Both the position numbers and the translations under genes were made by a program. Source: a virus. From it: 31,533 nt of DNA. The stretch lies in the IMG/VR virus record IMGVR_UViG_3300044705_000158, positions 1 through 31,533 of that record, one strand, 5' to 3'. Below the pieces are notes generated by a model. That model did no database searches and was not told the origin of the DNA. It saw nothing but the letters and a program-made list of their open reading frames with translations. Shown piece after piece: positions 20,992-28,953 of this stretch (the first letter of the stretch is position 1; each line of letters starts with the position of its first letter).

Positions 20992-21684
20992 GTGAGCGAC
21001 GAGATCAGCCAGGACTACGTCACCCTCGAAGAGCTCAAGTCGGCGCAGGAGCTGACCGGGACCAGCTACGCCGACTACGAGCTCCAGACCGCCATCACCG
21101 CCGCCTCCAGGCTGATCGACGACTGGACACACCGCCGCTTCTACCCCGACCCGGACAACGAGCAGGTGCGCTACTACACGGCGCGCCGCTGGACTGACGT
21201 CGAGATCGACGATCTAGTCGACCTCGTCGAGTTCGCCACGGACCCGACCGGCATGGGGTCGTATACCGACATCTGGTCGTTCCCGGCCGACATCCTTCTC
21301 GACCCCGCGAACGCGGCCGCGGACGGCAAACCATGGGAGCGCGTCTTCGTACGCCGCAACATCCCCTCGCTCGGATACGGGCCAAGCTACGGGCTCGGCT
21401 TCTTCGGCTCCGGCTACGCCTGGTGGGGGATGGGGCGGTTCAGGTGGCCGTTCCAGGTGCCGCAGGCGATCCGGGTAACCGGCCAGTTCGGATGGTCGTC
21501 TGTGCCGGCGAAGGTGAAGGAGGCGTGCATCATCCTCGCGCCCCGGCTCTGCCGCCGCGCGCGCGAAGCACCGTTCGGGATCGTCGGCGTTAACAGCGAA
21601 GCCGGCGGCATGCGCCTCTCCCAGACCGACCCTGACGTCTGCGCGCTCCTGAAACGGCTCACGCGCGACCAGTACTTCGACTAG
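20992..21684 (+). CDS. Head-tail connector-type protein (gp6-like), 230 aa
   Basis: Starts at GTG 20992 with AGGGAC upstream. The N-terminal helical part (YVTLEELKSAQELTGTSYAD, then LQTAITAASRLIDDWTHRRF) has the S-x-x-I-D-x-x-x-x-R-x-F motif of head-tail connector (gp6-like) proteins. The middle is beta-rich with Gly/Tyr/Trp (GPSYGLGFFGSGYAWWGMG), and the end (AIRVTGQFGWSSVPAKVKEA, then CIILAPRLCRRARE) matches the family's C-terminal helix region. It joins the portal to the tail. The long Gly/aromatic insertion is a local peculiarity. Confidence 0.85.
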   Translation: MSDEISQDYVTLEELKSAQELTGTSYADYELQTAITAASRLIDDWTHRRFYPDPDNEQVRYYTARRWTDVEIDDLVDLVEFATDPTGMGSYTDIWSFPADILLDPANAAADGKPWERVFVRRNIPSLGYGPSYGLGFFGSGYAWWGMGRFRWPFQVPQAIRVTGQFGWSSVPAKVKEACIILAPRLCRRAREAPFGIVGVNSEAGGMRLSQTDPDVCALLKRLTRDQYFD

Positions 21685-21697
21685 CCAGAGGACCTCC

Positions 21698-21703
21698 GAT
21701 AGG
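21698..21703 (+). promoter_or_regulatory. GATAGG element overlapping a ribosome site
   Basis: CGATAGGAGG places both GATAGG and a classical AGGAGG before GTG 21711, GATAGG being seven bases from the start codon. Confidence 0.5.
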
Positions 21704-21710
21704 AGGCGAC

Positions 21711-22271
21711 GTGGCGCCGCTCACCTTCGAGGTTCTCCACGGTTCCTGGGCAGCCGACGGCGAGGTTTACGACGCTGGCGTGCACGAGATCGACAACGCG
21801 GACACCAAACTCGTCGAGCTCGCATCGCACGCCCACGCCGCCGGCGCGCTCAACGTCAGCGTCGGTCTCGACCCGGCCGCCGTCGAATCACAGGAAGCCT
21901 CCGAGCAGGCGCTTGTCGAGGCGATGGGCGAACACATCGTCAGGGACCTCCCCGACGGGACGCGCGTCAGCTTCTGGACGGGGCCCTGGCAGGAGGGCAA
22001 CTGTCTCGACTATCTCGCCACCCGCGGCGAGCTCCTCGACCGCGACGCCGACAGCGACGACCCATTCCAGTATGACGACGACACGCGCGCCTCGGTGCAG
22101 GCCGGAGTCGTGTCCGCGAACCGACAGCTCGAGCACTGGCGCCACCACAACGACCCCGAGAACACGCCCGACCCGGCCGCTGCAGCACCGGCCGTCCCGG
22201 CGGTGGCGAAGGCTGCGGCGGTCGACCCGGCAGCGCCAGTCGAGACGGAAGTCCACGAGGAGCCGCAGTGA
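21711..22271 (+). CDS. Hypothetical head/neck protein, 186 aa
   Basis: Starts at GTG 21711 with GATAGGAGG upstream. It begins with FEVLHGSWAADGEVYDAGVH and continues with acidic helical parts (LVEAMGEHIVRDLPDGTRV). The middle has FWTGPWQEGNCLDYLATRGE. The last 40 residues are Ala/Pro-rich and disordered. It is very acidic overall. No family recognised; position between connector and virion proteins suggests a structural or assembly role. Stop overlaps the next start as GTGA. Confidence 0.7.
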   Translation: MAPLTFEVLHGSWAADGEVYDAGVHEIDNADTKLVELASHAHAAGALNVSVGLDPAAVESQEASEQALVEAMGEHIVRDLPDGTRVSFWTGPWQEGNCLDYLATRGELLDRDADSDDPFQYDDDTRASVQAGVVSANRQLEHWRHHNDPENTPDPAAAAPAVPAVAKAAAVDPAAPVETEVHEEPQ

Positions 22272-23008
22272 GCATCGCCGCCAGCGACCTCGTCTTCTAC
22301 AACGCCGCCAACGAACCCGTCGACGACGTCTCCACCGGTGGCGGCGCGATCGACACGCTGAGACGGCCTGACTTCACCCAGATCAGTTCCGCCGAGAAGA
22401 TCGACATCGCCAGCTCCGCCGCCGGCGACACGACACAGACGCTGACCCTGACCGGCCGCAACAGCGCCGGCGAGCTGATCAGCGAGACGCTCTCCCTCAA
22501 CGGGACGACCACCGTCACGTCGACGAACACATATGAGCGTCTGCTCAAGGCGGAGCTCTCCGCCACCTGCACCGGCAACACCAGCGTGAAGGGTCACACG
22601 TCGGCTACGACGTTCAGGACGATCCCGGCCGGCGAGCGCGGCTTCCAGGCGATCTTCCAGCAGCTCGCCTCGTCGACGACGGGCGCGATCGACCGCTACG
22701 CCAAGTTCCACATCAAGAACACGAACGGATCACTGACCTTGACGAGCTCGGTCGTGAAGGAAAACTCGGATCCCTCGAACGTCATCACGTTCGGCCTGGC
22801 GGCCGCGCTGAACGACGCAGTCACGATCGCGAACCGTGACACCGCGCCCGCCGGCATCACGTTCGCGAACACTGCGGTCAACGTGCCGAACAGCCAGAAC
22901 CTGTCGAGCGGCGCCGCAATCGGCGTCTGGCTCGATCTCACGCTCGCCCAGAACAACGCCGCGTTGAAGACGACGTGGACGGGCGAGATCGACGGCAACA
23001 CCACCTGA
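22268..23008 (+). CDS. Putative virion protein, 246 aa
   Basis: Starts at GTG 22268 in a GTGA overlap. It opens with SIAASDLVFYNAANEPVDDV and S-T-G-G-G-A-I-D, the pattern of a widespread phage virion protein of unknown exact role (S-x-D-L-V-F-Y ... G-G-A). The rest is beta-rich with Thr/Ser repeats (GDTTQTLTLTGRNSAGELIS, RTIPAGERGFQAIFQQLASS). An exposed beta-sandwich decoration or neck protein is likely. No signal peptide or catalytic motif. Confidence 0.75.
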   Translation: MSIAASDLVFYNAANEPVDDVSTGGGAIDTLRRPDFTQISSAEKIDIASSAAGDTTQTLTLTGRNSAGELISETLSLNGTTTVTSTNTYERLLKAELSATCTGNTSVKGHTSATTFRTIPAGERGFQAIFQQLASSTTGAIDRYAKFHIKNTNGSLTLTSSVVKENSDPSNVITFGLAAALNDAVTIANRDTAPAGITFANTAVNVPNSQNLSSGAAIGVWLDLTLAQNNAALKTTWTGEIDGNTT

Positions 23009-23019
23009 CGCGTCGGCCA

Positions 23020-23298
23020 ATGCGGGTCTTCCTCCGCGACCTCCGCGGCTGGAACGTCCGCTACGGGCTCCTCTGGATGCTGCAGTGGCAGCTCGCCGGC
23101 TGGGTCTCGCTCGGCATTCACCTTGAGCTCGCCACCCGCCGAGCCTCAGGCGGCCCGTTCGAGGGGCTGAGCTACGGGCCCTACCTCGACCTGCACCTGG
23201 GCGTCGTCATCGTGTCTGTCGGCTGGCGGCCGTTTCTGTCGGGCGAGGTGTGGACGCTGTCGGGAGCCGCGAGAGGCGGCGTGAACGCGGAGGGGTAG
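23020..23298 (+). CDS. Small phage protein with WQ...SLGIH motif, 92 aa
   Basis: Starts at ATG 23020; a longer upstream frame is out of phase over the previous gene. Residues 8-60 contain YGLLWMLQWQLAGWVSLGIH and later YGPYLDLHLGVVIVSVGWRP. The S-L-G-I-H ... Y-G-P-Y-x-D-L-H-L-G pattern is one I recall from small phage proteins next to structural genes. It is hydrophobic and aromatic-rich but not clearly a membrane protein. Function not recognised. Confidence 0.7.
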   Translation: MRVFLRDLRGWNVRYGLLWMLQWQLAGWVSLGIHLELATRRASGGPFEGLSYGPYLDLHLGVVIVSVGWRPFLSGEVWTLSGAARGGVNAEG

Positions 23299-26200
23299 AT
23301 GGCGACCTTGACCAAAGTGCTCCTGGGCGTCGCCACCGACCCGGGGACGTGGTCGTTCACGGCCGGCAACGGCGCCGTCGGCACAGAAGGCGTGACCGGC
23401 GACTCCGACACGGTCGCCGGCGACACGGCCACCACCTGCCTGCAAAGCGTCCTCACCGGCAAGAGCAAAACCTCGAACGGGAACGTCTGGCAGTGGGCCG
23501 GCACCTGGGAGAACCTCGGTATCCCGGCCGGCTCCGTCATCTCGCAGGTGCAGCTGATCTACGACTGGCGGATCTACAGCGCCGCGACCGCGTCCGCGAC
23601 GCAGCTTGGCGCAGACACCCTCAACGACTCCGGCGGCACCGCCCAGGGAACCTTCAACGCGGGCGCCTCGGAGGGGACGGCCACCACCGCGTGGGCGACC
23701 AGGACCGGGGCAACGCTCAACGTCCCCTCGGCGCTGCAAGCGTCGAACAGCTCGATCCAGATCCGGCTCGGGTCGAACCTCGCGACCGGTAGCTCGAACT
23801 CCGCGTCGATCGGCTTCCACCAAACCTACGTCCAGATTGTCATCACGTACAGCTTCCCGGTCGCCGGGACCGCGTCGATGCCTCTCGCGCTGAGCAAGGC
23901 GCTCGCGCAGACCGCGACCAAGACCGACGAGACGATCCAGGGGCTGGCGCAGGCTGTGGCCGACCCGCTCGAGCTGCGCAAGGGGCTCGCGCAGACGGAT
24001 GCGATGCCGGTCGTGCCGAGCCAGGCGCTCGCGCAGACGGCGAGGCTGCCCTCCGAGACGCTGATCGCGCTATCCGTGACGGCCGCAGATTCGCTCGAGG
24101 CGGGAAAGGGGCTGGCGGCGACCACAGTGGAGCGCCTCGAGGCCTTGCGAGCGCTCGCTCCGGTCGCCGGCGACCCGTTGGAGTCGATCGCAGCTGTCAG
24201 GGTGACATCGACCGAGCCGGTCGAGGTGCTGCAATCGATCGCTGTCGGGCCGATCATCTTCGGCCGCAGCTCAACCAGTCCAGTCGGCGCCCCGGACGAG
24301 TGGGACGGCCTGGTCGTCGCGCAGAGGACACTGGCCCAGACCGCGCTCTTCACTTCCATGTCGGCGCGCCTGGAAGCCGACATCGGGACGCAGGTCAGGG
24401 GAGTTGTCTACGCCGACGCGGGAGGCAACCCCGGCACGCTACTCGGCTACACGGCGGTCAGCGCGATTCCCGTCAGCGACTGGGTCACGATGGCGCTGGT
24501 CGCCCCTCTGGTGCTGGCCCCCGGGAGCTACTGGATCGGCGTCTACCTGGACGGATTCACCACCAGCGACATCCCGATCAGCGGCGCCCTGTCTCCAGCC
24601 AACCGGATCCGCCGCGGCGTGTCGATCGGCGCGTACGGCTTGCCGCCCGATCCGTTCGGAGTCCCTGACAACACGATCCAGACGAACGACTACCTCGTCT
24701 ACCTGAGCGGCGGCTATCCGTTCCTGCCGCTCGAGAGCCTGCAACAGGTCAAATCCTCCGGCATCACAGGCATGCGCGCCGAGACGCTACTCGGCGCCAC
24801 AGCCGCCGGCTCCGAGCCGCTCGAGTCGCGGGGGACCGGGGCGGTCGCCCAGACCGCGACGCTCACCCTTGAGGCCGGCGCTGGACTGTCGACAACAGAG
24901 CCGCTGCCTGTCGGGACGCTCCGGGCGATCGCCGCGTTCGCGAGTCTGCTCTCCGAGACACTGAAGGCGATCGGGGCGGTAGGGCCGCCGCTACCGGAGG
25001 AGACGGTCGCCAGCGCGGCGGATACTGCAGCGAGCCGTGTGGAGGCGGCCGCGGCGATCGCGTCGACGATACAGTCGAGGCTGGAGGCACTGACGGCGGT
25101 CGCCGCGACCGACGCTGCCACGGCAGAGGCCGGGCACGGGTTGAGCCTGTCGTCGACCGGTCAACTCGACAGCCAGCAGAGCCTGGGCTGCGTGGGTTCG
25201 CTGCCGGCGGAGGCTGTGCGCGGGCTGGCTATGGCCGTGTCGCTGGTCGCGGCGTCAATGAGCAGCCTCTCCGTTCCGGCTAACAGCGGCCTCGAGGCTA
25301 CACGCGGCCTCGCCGCCACGGCGCAGCAACCAGCCGAGTCGCTTCTCTTCCTGGCCGCAGTCACGCGGGCCGTTGTCGACGTGTTGCAAGAGAGCGCCGC
25401 GGCGGCCAGCGGCGAGGCTGAGACGCTCGGCGGCCGGTCGGCGCCGGCCGGTCAATCAGTGGACGCCGCGGCCGCGGTCAATGGGTCGCGTCTACAGCCG
25501 GTCGAGTCGCTGCTCACGGCGGCCGCGAACGGTCGGCTGCCCGGTGAGACCGTCCAGGCGATCGTGATCGCAGCCGCAGCAGCCGCGGAGACGCTCGCCG
25601 GTCGAGCAGAGGCCACGAGTATGCCGTCGGACTTCCAGCAGCGGCTCACGGTCACGTCGCCTGGGGTAGCAGAGTCGCTCGAGGCGACCTCGTCCGTGGT
25701 CGGCTGGCCGGCAGAGACGCTGCTCGGCCTCGCGGCGGTCGCCGTGCTCGGCGCATCGACCGTGCAGGGTGTTGTCGGGTCGGCCGGGGTTCGGGGGGAG
25801 GCGCTGACCGCGGTTGCCGTGGCGGCGGCTGGTCCTGTCGCTTCGCTTGAGGGGACCGGCGTCTCGGCCGTCGAGATCGCCGAGTCACTCGCGGGCGTGG
25901 CTGCGACAGGGGCAGAGCCGGTTGACACGCAGGGTCAAACCGGTGTCACACAGACCGGGGCGTTACCGCTGGAGACGGTGCGAGCGCTCGCCGTCGCGGC
26001 CGCAGAAGCGGTTGATGCGGTGAGTGACGTGGCCGTGTCGGCCGGTGAGCGGCTCGAAGCTCTGCAGGAGCTGGCCGCCGGCGAGAACACCCTGCCGGTG
26101 GGATCGCTCCTTGGGGTTGCCGGCATAGACGCCGAGGCGAGCGAGACTGTCACGGCGGTCGCGGCACCGTCCGGCGCGCGGCTCGAGGCAACCCATGCGA

Positions 26201-27183
26201 TCGTGGCTGCGGTGCAGAGCGTGGCCGAATCGCTGCAGGAGCTCGGCGCGGCGGAGGTGTTCGAGGAGGAGGCGCTGGGGCTGCTGGTTTCTCGGGCCGT
26301 GACGGCGGCTGAGACTGTTCGAGCTGTCGCTGCGGCCGAGACGGCGCCGGCGGAGAGTCTGCGCTCGATCGTGGCTCTGGCCGCGACCGCGTTCGAAGCG
26401 GTCGAGTCGGTGGCGTCGGCGGCGGTGGACTTCCTCGAGTCGAGCTCGCAGACGAATCTTTCGCAGAGCGCGAGCCTTCCCGTCGAGGCGCCAGCCGCTC
26501 TGGCGGCCGAACTCGCCGCGTCGCTCGAAGCGATCACCAACCTCGCTCGCTCCGGTGGCGAGCAGGCGGAGATGCTCTCGAGGCTAGCAGCGATCGCCGC
26601 AAGCCTGTTAGAGCCGGTTGGCGGCTTACGCGCGGCGGATGCCGCATCTACGGAGACACTCGGCGCCTTGCGGACCTCGAGGGCCGAGCCGGCCTCGAGC
26701 GTGCAACCAGTCGCCGATGTACGCGAGGAGCTGGCCGAGTCAGCGGTCCGAGTCACTGCGCCCGCGCAGCCCGATCCGGTGCAAACGCTCAGCCGAATCG
26801 CAGGTCGAGCCGCCGAACCTCTCGAGGCGGCCACGAAGCTCGCGCTGCCACGACCGGAGCCGGCGGAGACTCTGCAACCGGTCTCCTCCAGGGCTGGTGA
26901 CGCTCCGGCGGAGATCCTGACGCGCCTCGCCGCGGCCGTGGCAGCCCCGGTGTCGATGCTGCGCCGCCTCGCCTCGACGGTGGCCGCCTGGTTTGAGACG
27001 CGCCGCCACGGGGCGACGGCCGGGATGAGCACGAGCGGCCGCACCTACGCGCCCACCCGCTCCACGGGCGAGGCATCGGCGAGGGCCGATAGCAGCGGCA
27101 CAGGCGCGGTCACAGGCGACGGAGAAACCGGCGCCCACACCGGCCCGGGAACTACGCACGCCGATGCCAGCCGCCGACTATGA
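23299..27183 (+). CDS. Giant repeat protein (about 62 copies of a 14-aa repeat), putative fibre, 1294 aa
   Basis: Starts at ATG 23299 after GGAGGGG. Residues 1-190 form a beta-rich N-terminal domain (WQWAGTWENLGIPAGSVISQ). Residues 196-316 and 478-1231 are made of a strict 14-residue repeat with consensus (A/V/L)-E-(S/T)-L-x-x-L-A-x-x-A-x-x-P: eight full units and a partial one in the first block, 53 in the second. Hydrophobic positions 1, 4, 8 and 11 fit two heptads per unit. Residues 317-477 are an inserted beta-sandwich-like domain (RGVVYADAGGNPGTLLGYTA, APGSYWIGVYLDGF). The C-terminus is Ser/Thr/Gly-rich. No enzyme motif. Its place between head completion and tail genes favours a head or neck fibre. 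It is not the tape measure protein, which starts at 30767. Confidence 0.85.
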   Translation: MATLTKVLLGVATDPGTWSFTAGNGAVGTEGVTGDSDTVAGDTATTCLQSVLTGKSKTSNGNVWQWAGTWENLGIPAGSVISQVQLIYDWRIYSAATASATQLGADTLNDSGGTAQGTFNAGASEGTATTAWATRTGATLNVPSALQASNSSIQIRLGSNLATGSSNSASIGFHQTYVQIVITYSFPVAGTASMPLALSKALAQTATKTDETIQGLAQAVADPLELRKGLAQTDAMPVVPSQALAQTARLPSETLIALSVTAADSLEAGKGLAATTVERLEALRALAPVAGDPLESIAAVRVTSTEPVEVLQSIAVGPIIFGRSSTSPVGAPDEWDGLVVAQRTLAQTALFTSMSARLEADIGTQVRGVVYADAGGNPGTLLGYTAVSAIPVSDWVTMALVAPLVLAPGSYWIGVYLDGFTTSDIPISGALSPANRIRRGVSIGAYGLPPDPFGVPDNTIQTNDYLVYLSGGYPFLPLESLQQVKSSGITGMRAETLLGATAAGSEPLESRGTGAVAQTATLTLEAGAGLSTTEPLPVGTLRAIAAFASLLSETLKAIGAVGPPLPEETVASAADTAASRVEAAAAIASTIQSRLEALTAVAATDAATAEAGHGLSLSSTGQLDSQQSLGCVGSLPAEAVRGLAMAVSLVAASMSSLSVPANSGLEATRGLAATAQQPAESLLFLAAVTRAVVDVLQESAAAASGEAETLGGRSAPAGQSVDAAAAVNGSRLQPVESLLTAAANGRLPGETVQAIVIAAAAAAETLAGRAEATSMPSDFQQRLTVTSPGVAESLEATSSVVGWPAETLLGLAAVAVLGASTVQGVVGSAGVRGEALTAVAVAAAGPVASLEGTGVSAVEIAESLAGVAATGAEPVDTQGQTGVTQTGALPLETVRALAVAAAEAVDAVSDVAVSAGERLEALQELAAGENTLPVGSLLGVAGIDAEASETVTAVAAPSGARLEATHAIVAAVQSVAESLQELGAAEVFEEEALGLLVSRAVTAAETVRAVAAAETAPAESLRSIVALAATAFEAVESVASAAVDFLESSSQTNLSQSASLPVEAPAALAAELAASLEAITNLARSGGEQAEMLSRLAAIAASLLEPVGGLRAADAASTETLGALRTSRAEPASSVQPVADVREELAESAVRVTAPAQPDPVQTLSRIAGRAAEPLEAATKLALPRPEPAETLQPVSSRAGDAPAEILTRLAAAVAAPVSMLRRLASTVAAWFETRRHGATAGMSTSGRTYAPTRSTGEASARADSSGTGAVTGDGETGAHTGPGTTHADASRRL
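23884..26991 (+). repeat. 14-residue (42-base) protein repeat array, interrupted by one domain
   Basis: Codons for the repeat units of the giant protein: 23884-24246 and 24730-26991, split by 24247-24729. Most units are exactly 14 residues; variants of 15 or 16 occur, the longest carrying a Q-T/S-x-x-x-Q-T/S-like insertion before L-P or L-T. In the second block 53 units with the listed extra residues add up exactly to the 754 residues present. DNA copies are too diverged to be a recent tandem duplication. Confidence 0.9.
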
Positions 27184-27514
27184 CATCGCTCAGGGTGATC
27201 ACGGCGAGACGATCACCTCGACGCTCGAGGACTCGGCGCAGCAGCCGGTCGACCTCGAGGGCGCGAACATCGCGTTCCGCGTCGTGCCGATCGGCGGCAG
27301 CACCCCGCTGCTCGACAACGTCGTCGCCTCCAACGGCCAAAACGGCGACGGCAGCGACGGAACCAAGGGCCGCGTCTTCTACACCTGGCAGCCCGGCGAC
27401 ACCGGCACGCCCGGCGTCTATCTCGCGCAGTGGAAGGCAACCTTCGTCGACGAATCGGTGCAGTCGTTCCCCAACGACGGCTACCTCCTGATCCGGATCT
27501 CCCCCACCCCCTGA
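27164..27514 (+). CDS. BppU N-terminal-like structural protein, 116 aa
   Basis: ATG 27164 lies 20 bases before the end of the giant gene. The sequence fits the N-terminal domain of lactococcal-type baseplate proteins (BppU/DUF2479): DIAQGDHGETITSTLEDSAQ, VDLEGANIAFRVVPIGGST, GRVFYTWQPGDTGTPGVYLA and SFPNDGYLLIRI. In those phages the domain anchors receptor-binding parts to the virion. Here it is free-standing and follows the giant repeat protein, so it may be its adaptor. No further domain. Confidence 0.8.
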   Translation: MPAADYDIAQGDHGETITSTLEDSAQQPVDLEGANIAFRVVPIGGSTPLLDNVVASNGQNGDGSDGTKGRVFYTWQPGDTGTPGVYLAQWKATFVDESVQSFPNDGYLLIRISPTP

Positions 27515-27518
27515 GGCC

Positions 27519-27923
27519 GTGGCGTCGACGAAAGCGATCCGGAACGGGCTCGCCCAAGCCCTCAAGGACGAGCTCGGCGACGGCTACCAGATCAGCGCCT
27601 ATTCGCTGTCAGCGCCGACACCGCCCTGCTTCGAGATCCTGGCCGGCCGGATCGACTACTACCAGGCGATGGGCAACGGCGTGAACTGGCGCGGCTTCCG
27701 CGTGCGCGGCTTCCTCACCCTGAACGCCGACATCGGATCACAGGAGAAGGTCGACGACTTCTTCGAAGACGACCCCGTCGTAGCCGCCCTGGAGAAGGAC
27801 TCGACCCTAGGCGGAGTCGTCGACGACCTGATTGTCGACACCGCCGAACCCGTCTTCTTCGATCTGCCCAGCCTGCAGAGCCCCTGTGTCGGCGGCCAGT
27901 GGCAGCTGCGCATCCTCACCTGA
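27519..27923 (+). CDS. Tail terminator-like / minor structural protein, 134 aa
   Basis: Starts at GTG 27519, shortly after the previous stop. It opens with a helix (TKAIRNGLAQALKDELGDGY) followed by beta strands (CFEILAGRIDYYQAMGNGVN, then WRGFRVRGFLTLNADIGSQE) and a helical stretch with FFEDDPVVAALEKD. This alpha/beta order is typical of tail terminator or neck proteins of siphoviruses (lambda gpU / SPP1 gp17 type), which end tail tube growth. The start of the tail module supports it. Confidence 0.75.
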   Translation: MASTKAIRNGLAQALKDELGDGYQISAYSLSAPTPPCFEILAGRIDYYQAMGNGVNWRGFRVRGFLTLNADIGSQEKVDDFFEDDPVVAALEKDSTLGGVVDDLIVDTAEPVFFDLPSLQSPCVGGQWQLRILT

Positions 27924-27927
27924 ACCG

Positions 27928-28671
27928 ATGGGAGAGCTGACCCTCGTCCCGCCGGCGGAGCGATCCGTTCTCTTCGTGTGTCCCGCCTGGCGGCGCGTCG
28001 AGCTCGCACGGATCTGTCTAGGCCAGCTCGCCCAGCTGGTCGAGGAGTTACGCGGCCGCGGCATGCGCGCCGACGCGATCGTGCTCGCCGACGACGAGAA
28101 CCTCGATGTCGCCGACAAGCTCCGCTTCCGCCTGCTCGAGCACGATAACCGGCTGGGCGCCAAGCTCAACACGGGCTACGCATATGCGGCAGAGCACGGC
28201 TACGAGTACGTGTGCCCGGCGGCGACCGACACCTGGCTGCACCCTGACCGGTTCACCTGGCTACCCGGCGACAACTCGATCCTCTGCACCCGCAACTACA
28301 CCTGCCTCCGCGCCGACGGGCAGGCCCAGGCACGGCTTCGCCTCGAGTACGAGGGCGGCGTCGGCCACCGCCTCATCCCCACCAGGCTCCTCGAGCCATG
28401 CAACTACCGGCCGCTCCAGGATGACCAGATGTCCGGCTGCGACAGCGGCACCCTCACCGCAATCCACCAGGGCCGCGACCGGGCGCTGCATCTCCTCTAC
28501 ACCGACCTGCACCCGTACGAGGTCGTCGGTTTCCAGTCCGAGACTCAGGTGACCCCGTTCGAGCTGCTTGTCGCGAACCACCTCCGCGAGCTCGAGAAGC
28601 CGTTCACGGGTCTCGCCAACCGGTATCCCGGGACGCTCGTCGACGCGATCCGCGGCTTCTACGCAGCCTGA
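27928..28671 (+). CDS. Glycosyltransferase-like protein (GT-A), 247 aa
   Basis: Starts at ATG 27928; an upstream open frame overlaps the previous gene. The fold signature is of family-2-type glycosyltransferases: VLFVCPAWRRVELARICLGQ at the start, DAIVLADDENLDVAD, the LLEHDNRLGAKLNTGYAYAA stretch, and a D-x-D-like acidic site in AATDTWLHPDRF. Enzymes of this type move a sugar from an activated donor to protein or DNA. Being between tail terminator and tail tube genes suggests modification of virion proteins. The D-T-W-L-H-P element is typical of phage-borne relatives. Donor and acceptor unknown. Confidence 0.75.
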   Translation: MGELTLVPPAERSVLFVCPAWRRVELARICLGQLAQLVEELRGRGMRADAIVLADDENLDVADKLRFRLLEHDNRLGAKLNTGYAYAAEHGYEYVCPAATDTWLHPDRFTWLPGDNSILCTRNYTCLRADGQAQARLRLEYEGGVGHRLIPTRLLEPCNYRPLQDDQMSGCDSGTLTAIHQGRDRALHLLYTDLHPYEVVGFQSETQVTPFELLVANHLRELEKPFTGLANRYPGTLVDAIRGFYAA

Positions 28672-28677
28672 ACGCCC

Positions 28678-28683
28678 GATAGG
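28678..28683 (+). promoter_or_regulatory. GATAGG element, probable ribosome site
   Basis: CGATAGG lies eight bases before ATG 28692, with no other good ribosome site in between. Confidence 0.45.
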
Positions 28684-28691
28684 CGCGGGCG

Positions 28692-28949
28692 ATGTTCGAG
28701 ACGCCCCGCTACCGGGTCACCGGCAGCCAGCCGGTCTTCGACCACCAGCCCGGAGACGAGTTCGAAGCCGACCTCGACCCCGCGCAGGAGCAGCTTCTTC
28801 TCGCCGGAGGCCATCTCACCCGGGTCGGCGAGGCCGCCGAGCCGAACAACAGCGCCGGCGAGGCGGAGGGCGAAGGGGCTGACGAAGACGAGGCCGCGGC
28901 CGCCGCGGAGCAGACAAGCCGCACGCTCGCGGCCGAGGAAGAGGAGTAG
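28692..28949 (+). CDS. Small acidic protein, 85 aa
   Basis: Starts at ATG 28692 after GATAGG. A short ordered part (YRVTGSQPVFDHQPGDEFEA, then LDPAQEQLLLAGGHLTRVG) resembles small phage head-tail proteins with a G-x-x-x-T/F-x-A-x-L-x-x-x-Q-E pattern. The second half is a Glu/Ala/Asp-rich acidic tail (about 22 acidic residues). It may be a chaperone-like factor for the tail tube protein encoded next. Family not firmly recognised. Confidence 0.65.
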   Translation: MFETPRYRVTGSQPVFDHQPGDEFEADLDPAQEQLLLAGGHLTRVGEAAEPNNSAGEAEGEGADEDEAAAAAEQTSRTLAAEEEE

Positions 28950-28953
28950 CTAG

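Noticed and set aside
25935-27044. 369-residue minus-strand frame opposite the repeat protein
   Set aside because: Ser/Ala-rich antisense shadow of the 14-residue repeat; the sense frame shows the ordered repeat.
23299-27183. Giant repeat protein as the tape measure protein
   Set aside because: The tape measure protein starts at 30767 after the G/GT chaperones; the repeat protein precedes the tail tube gene and has beta-rich domains.
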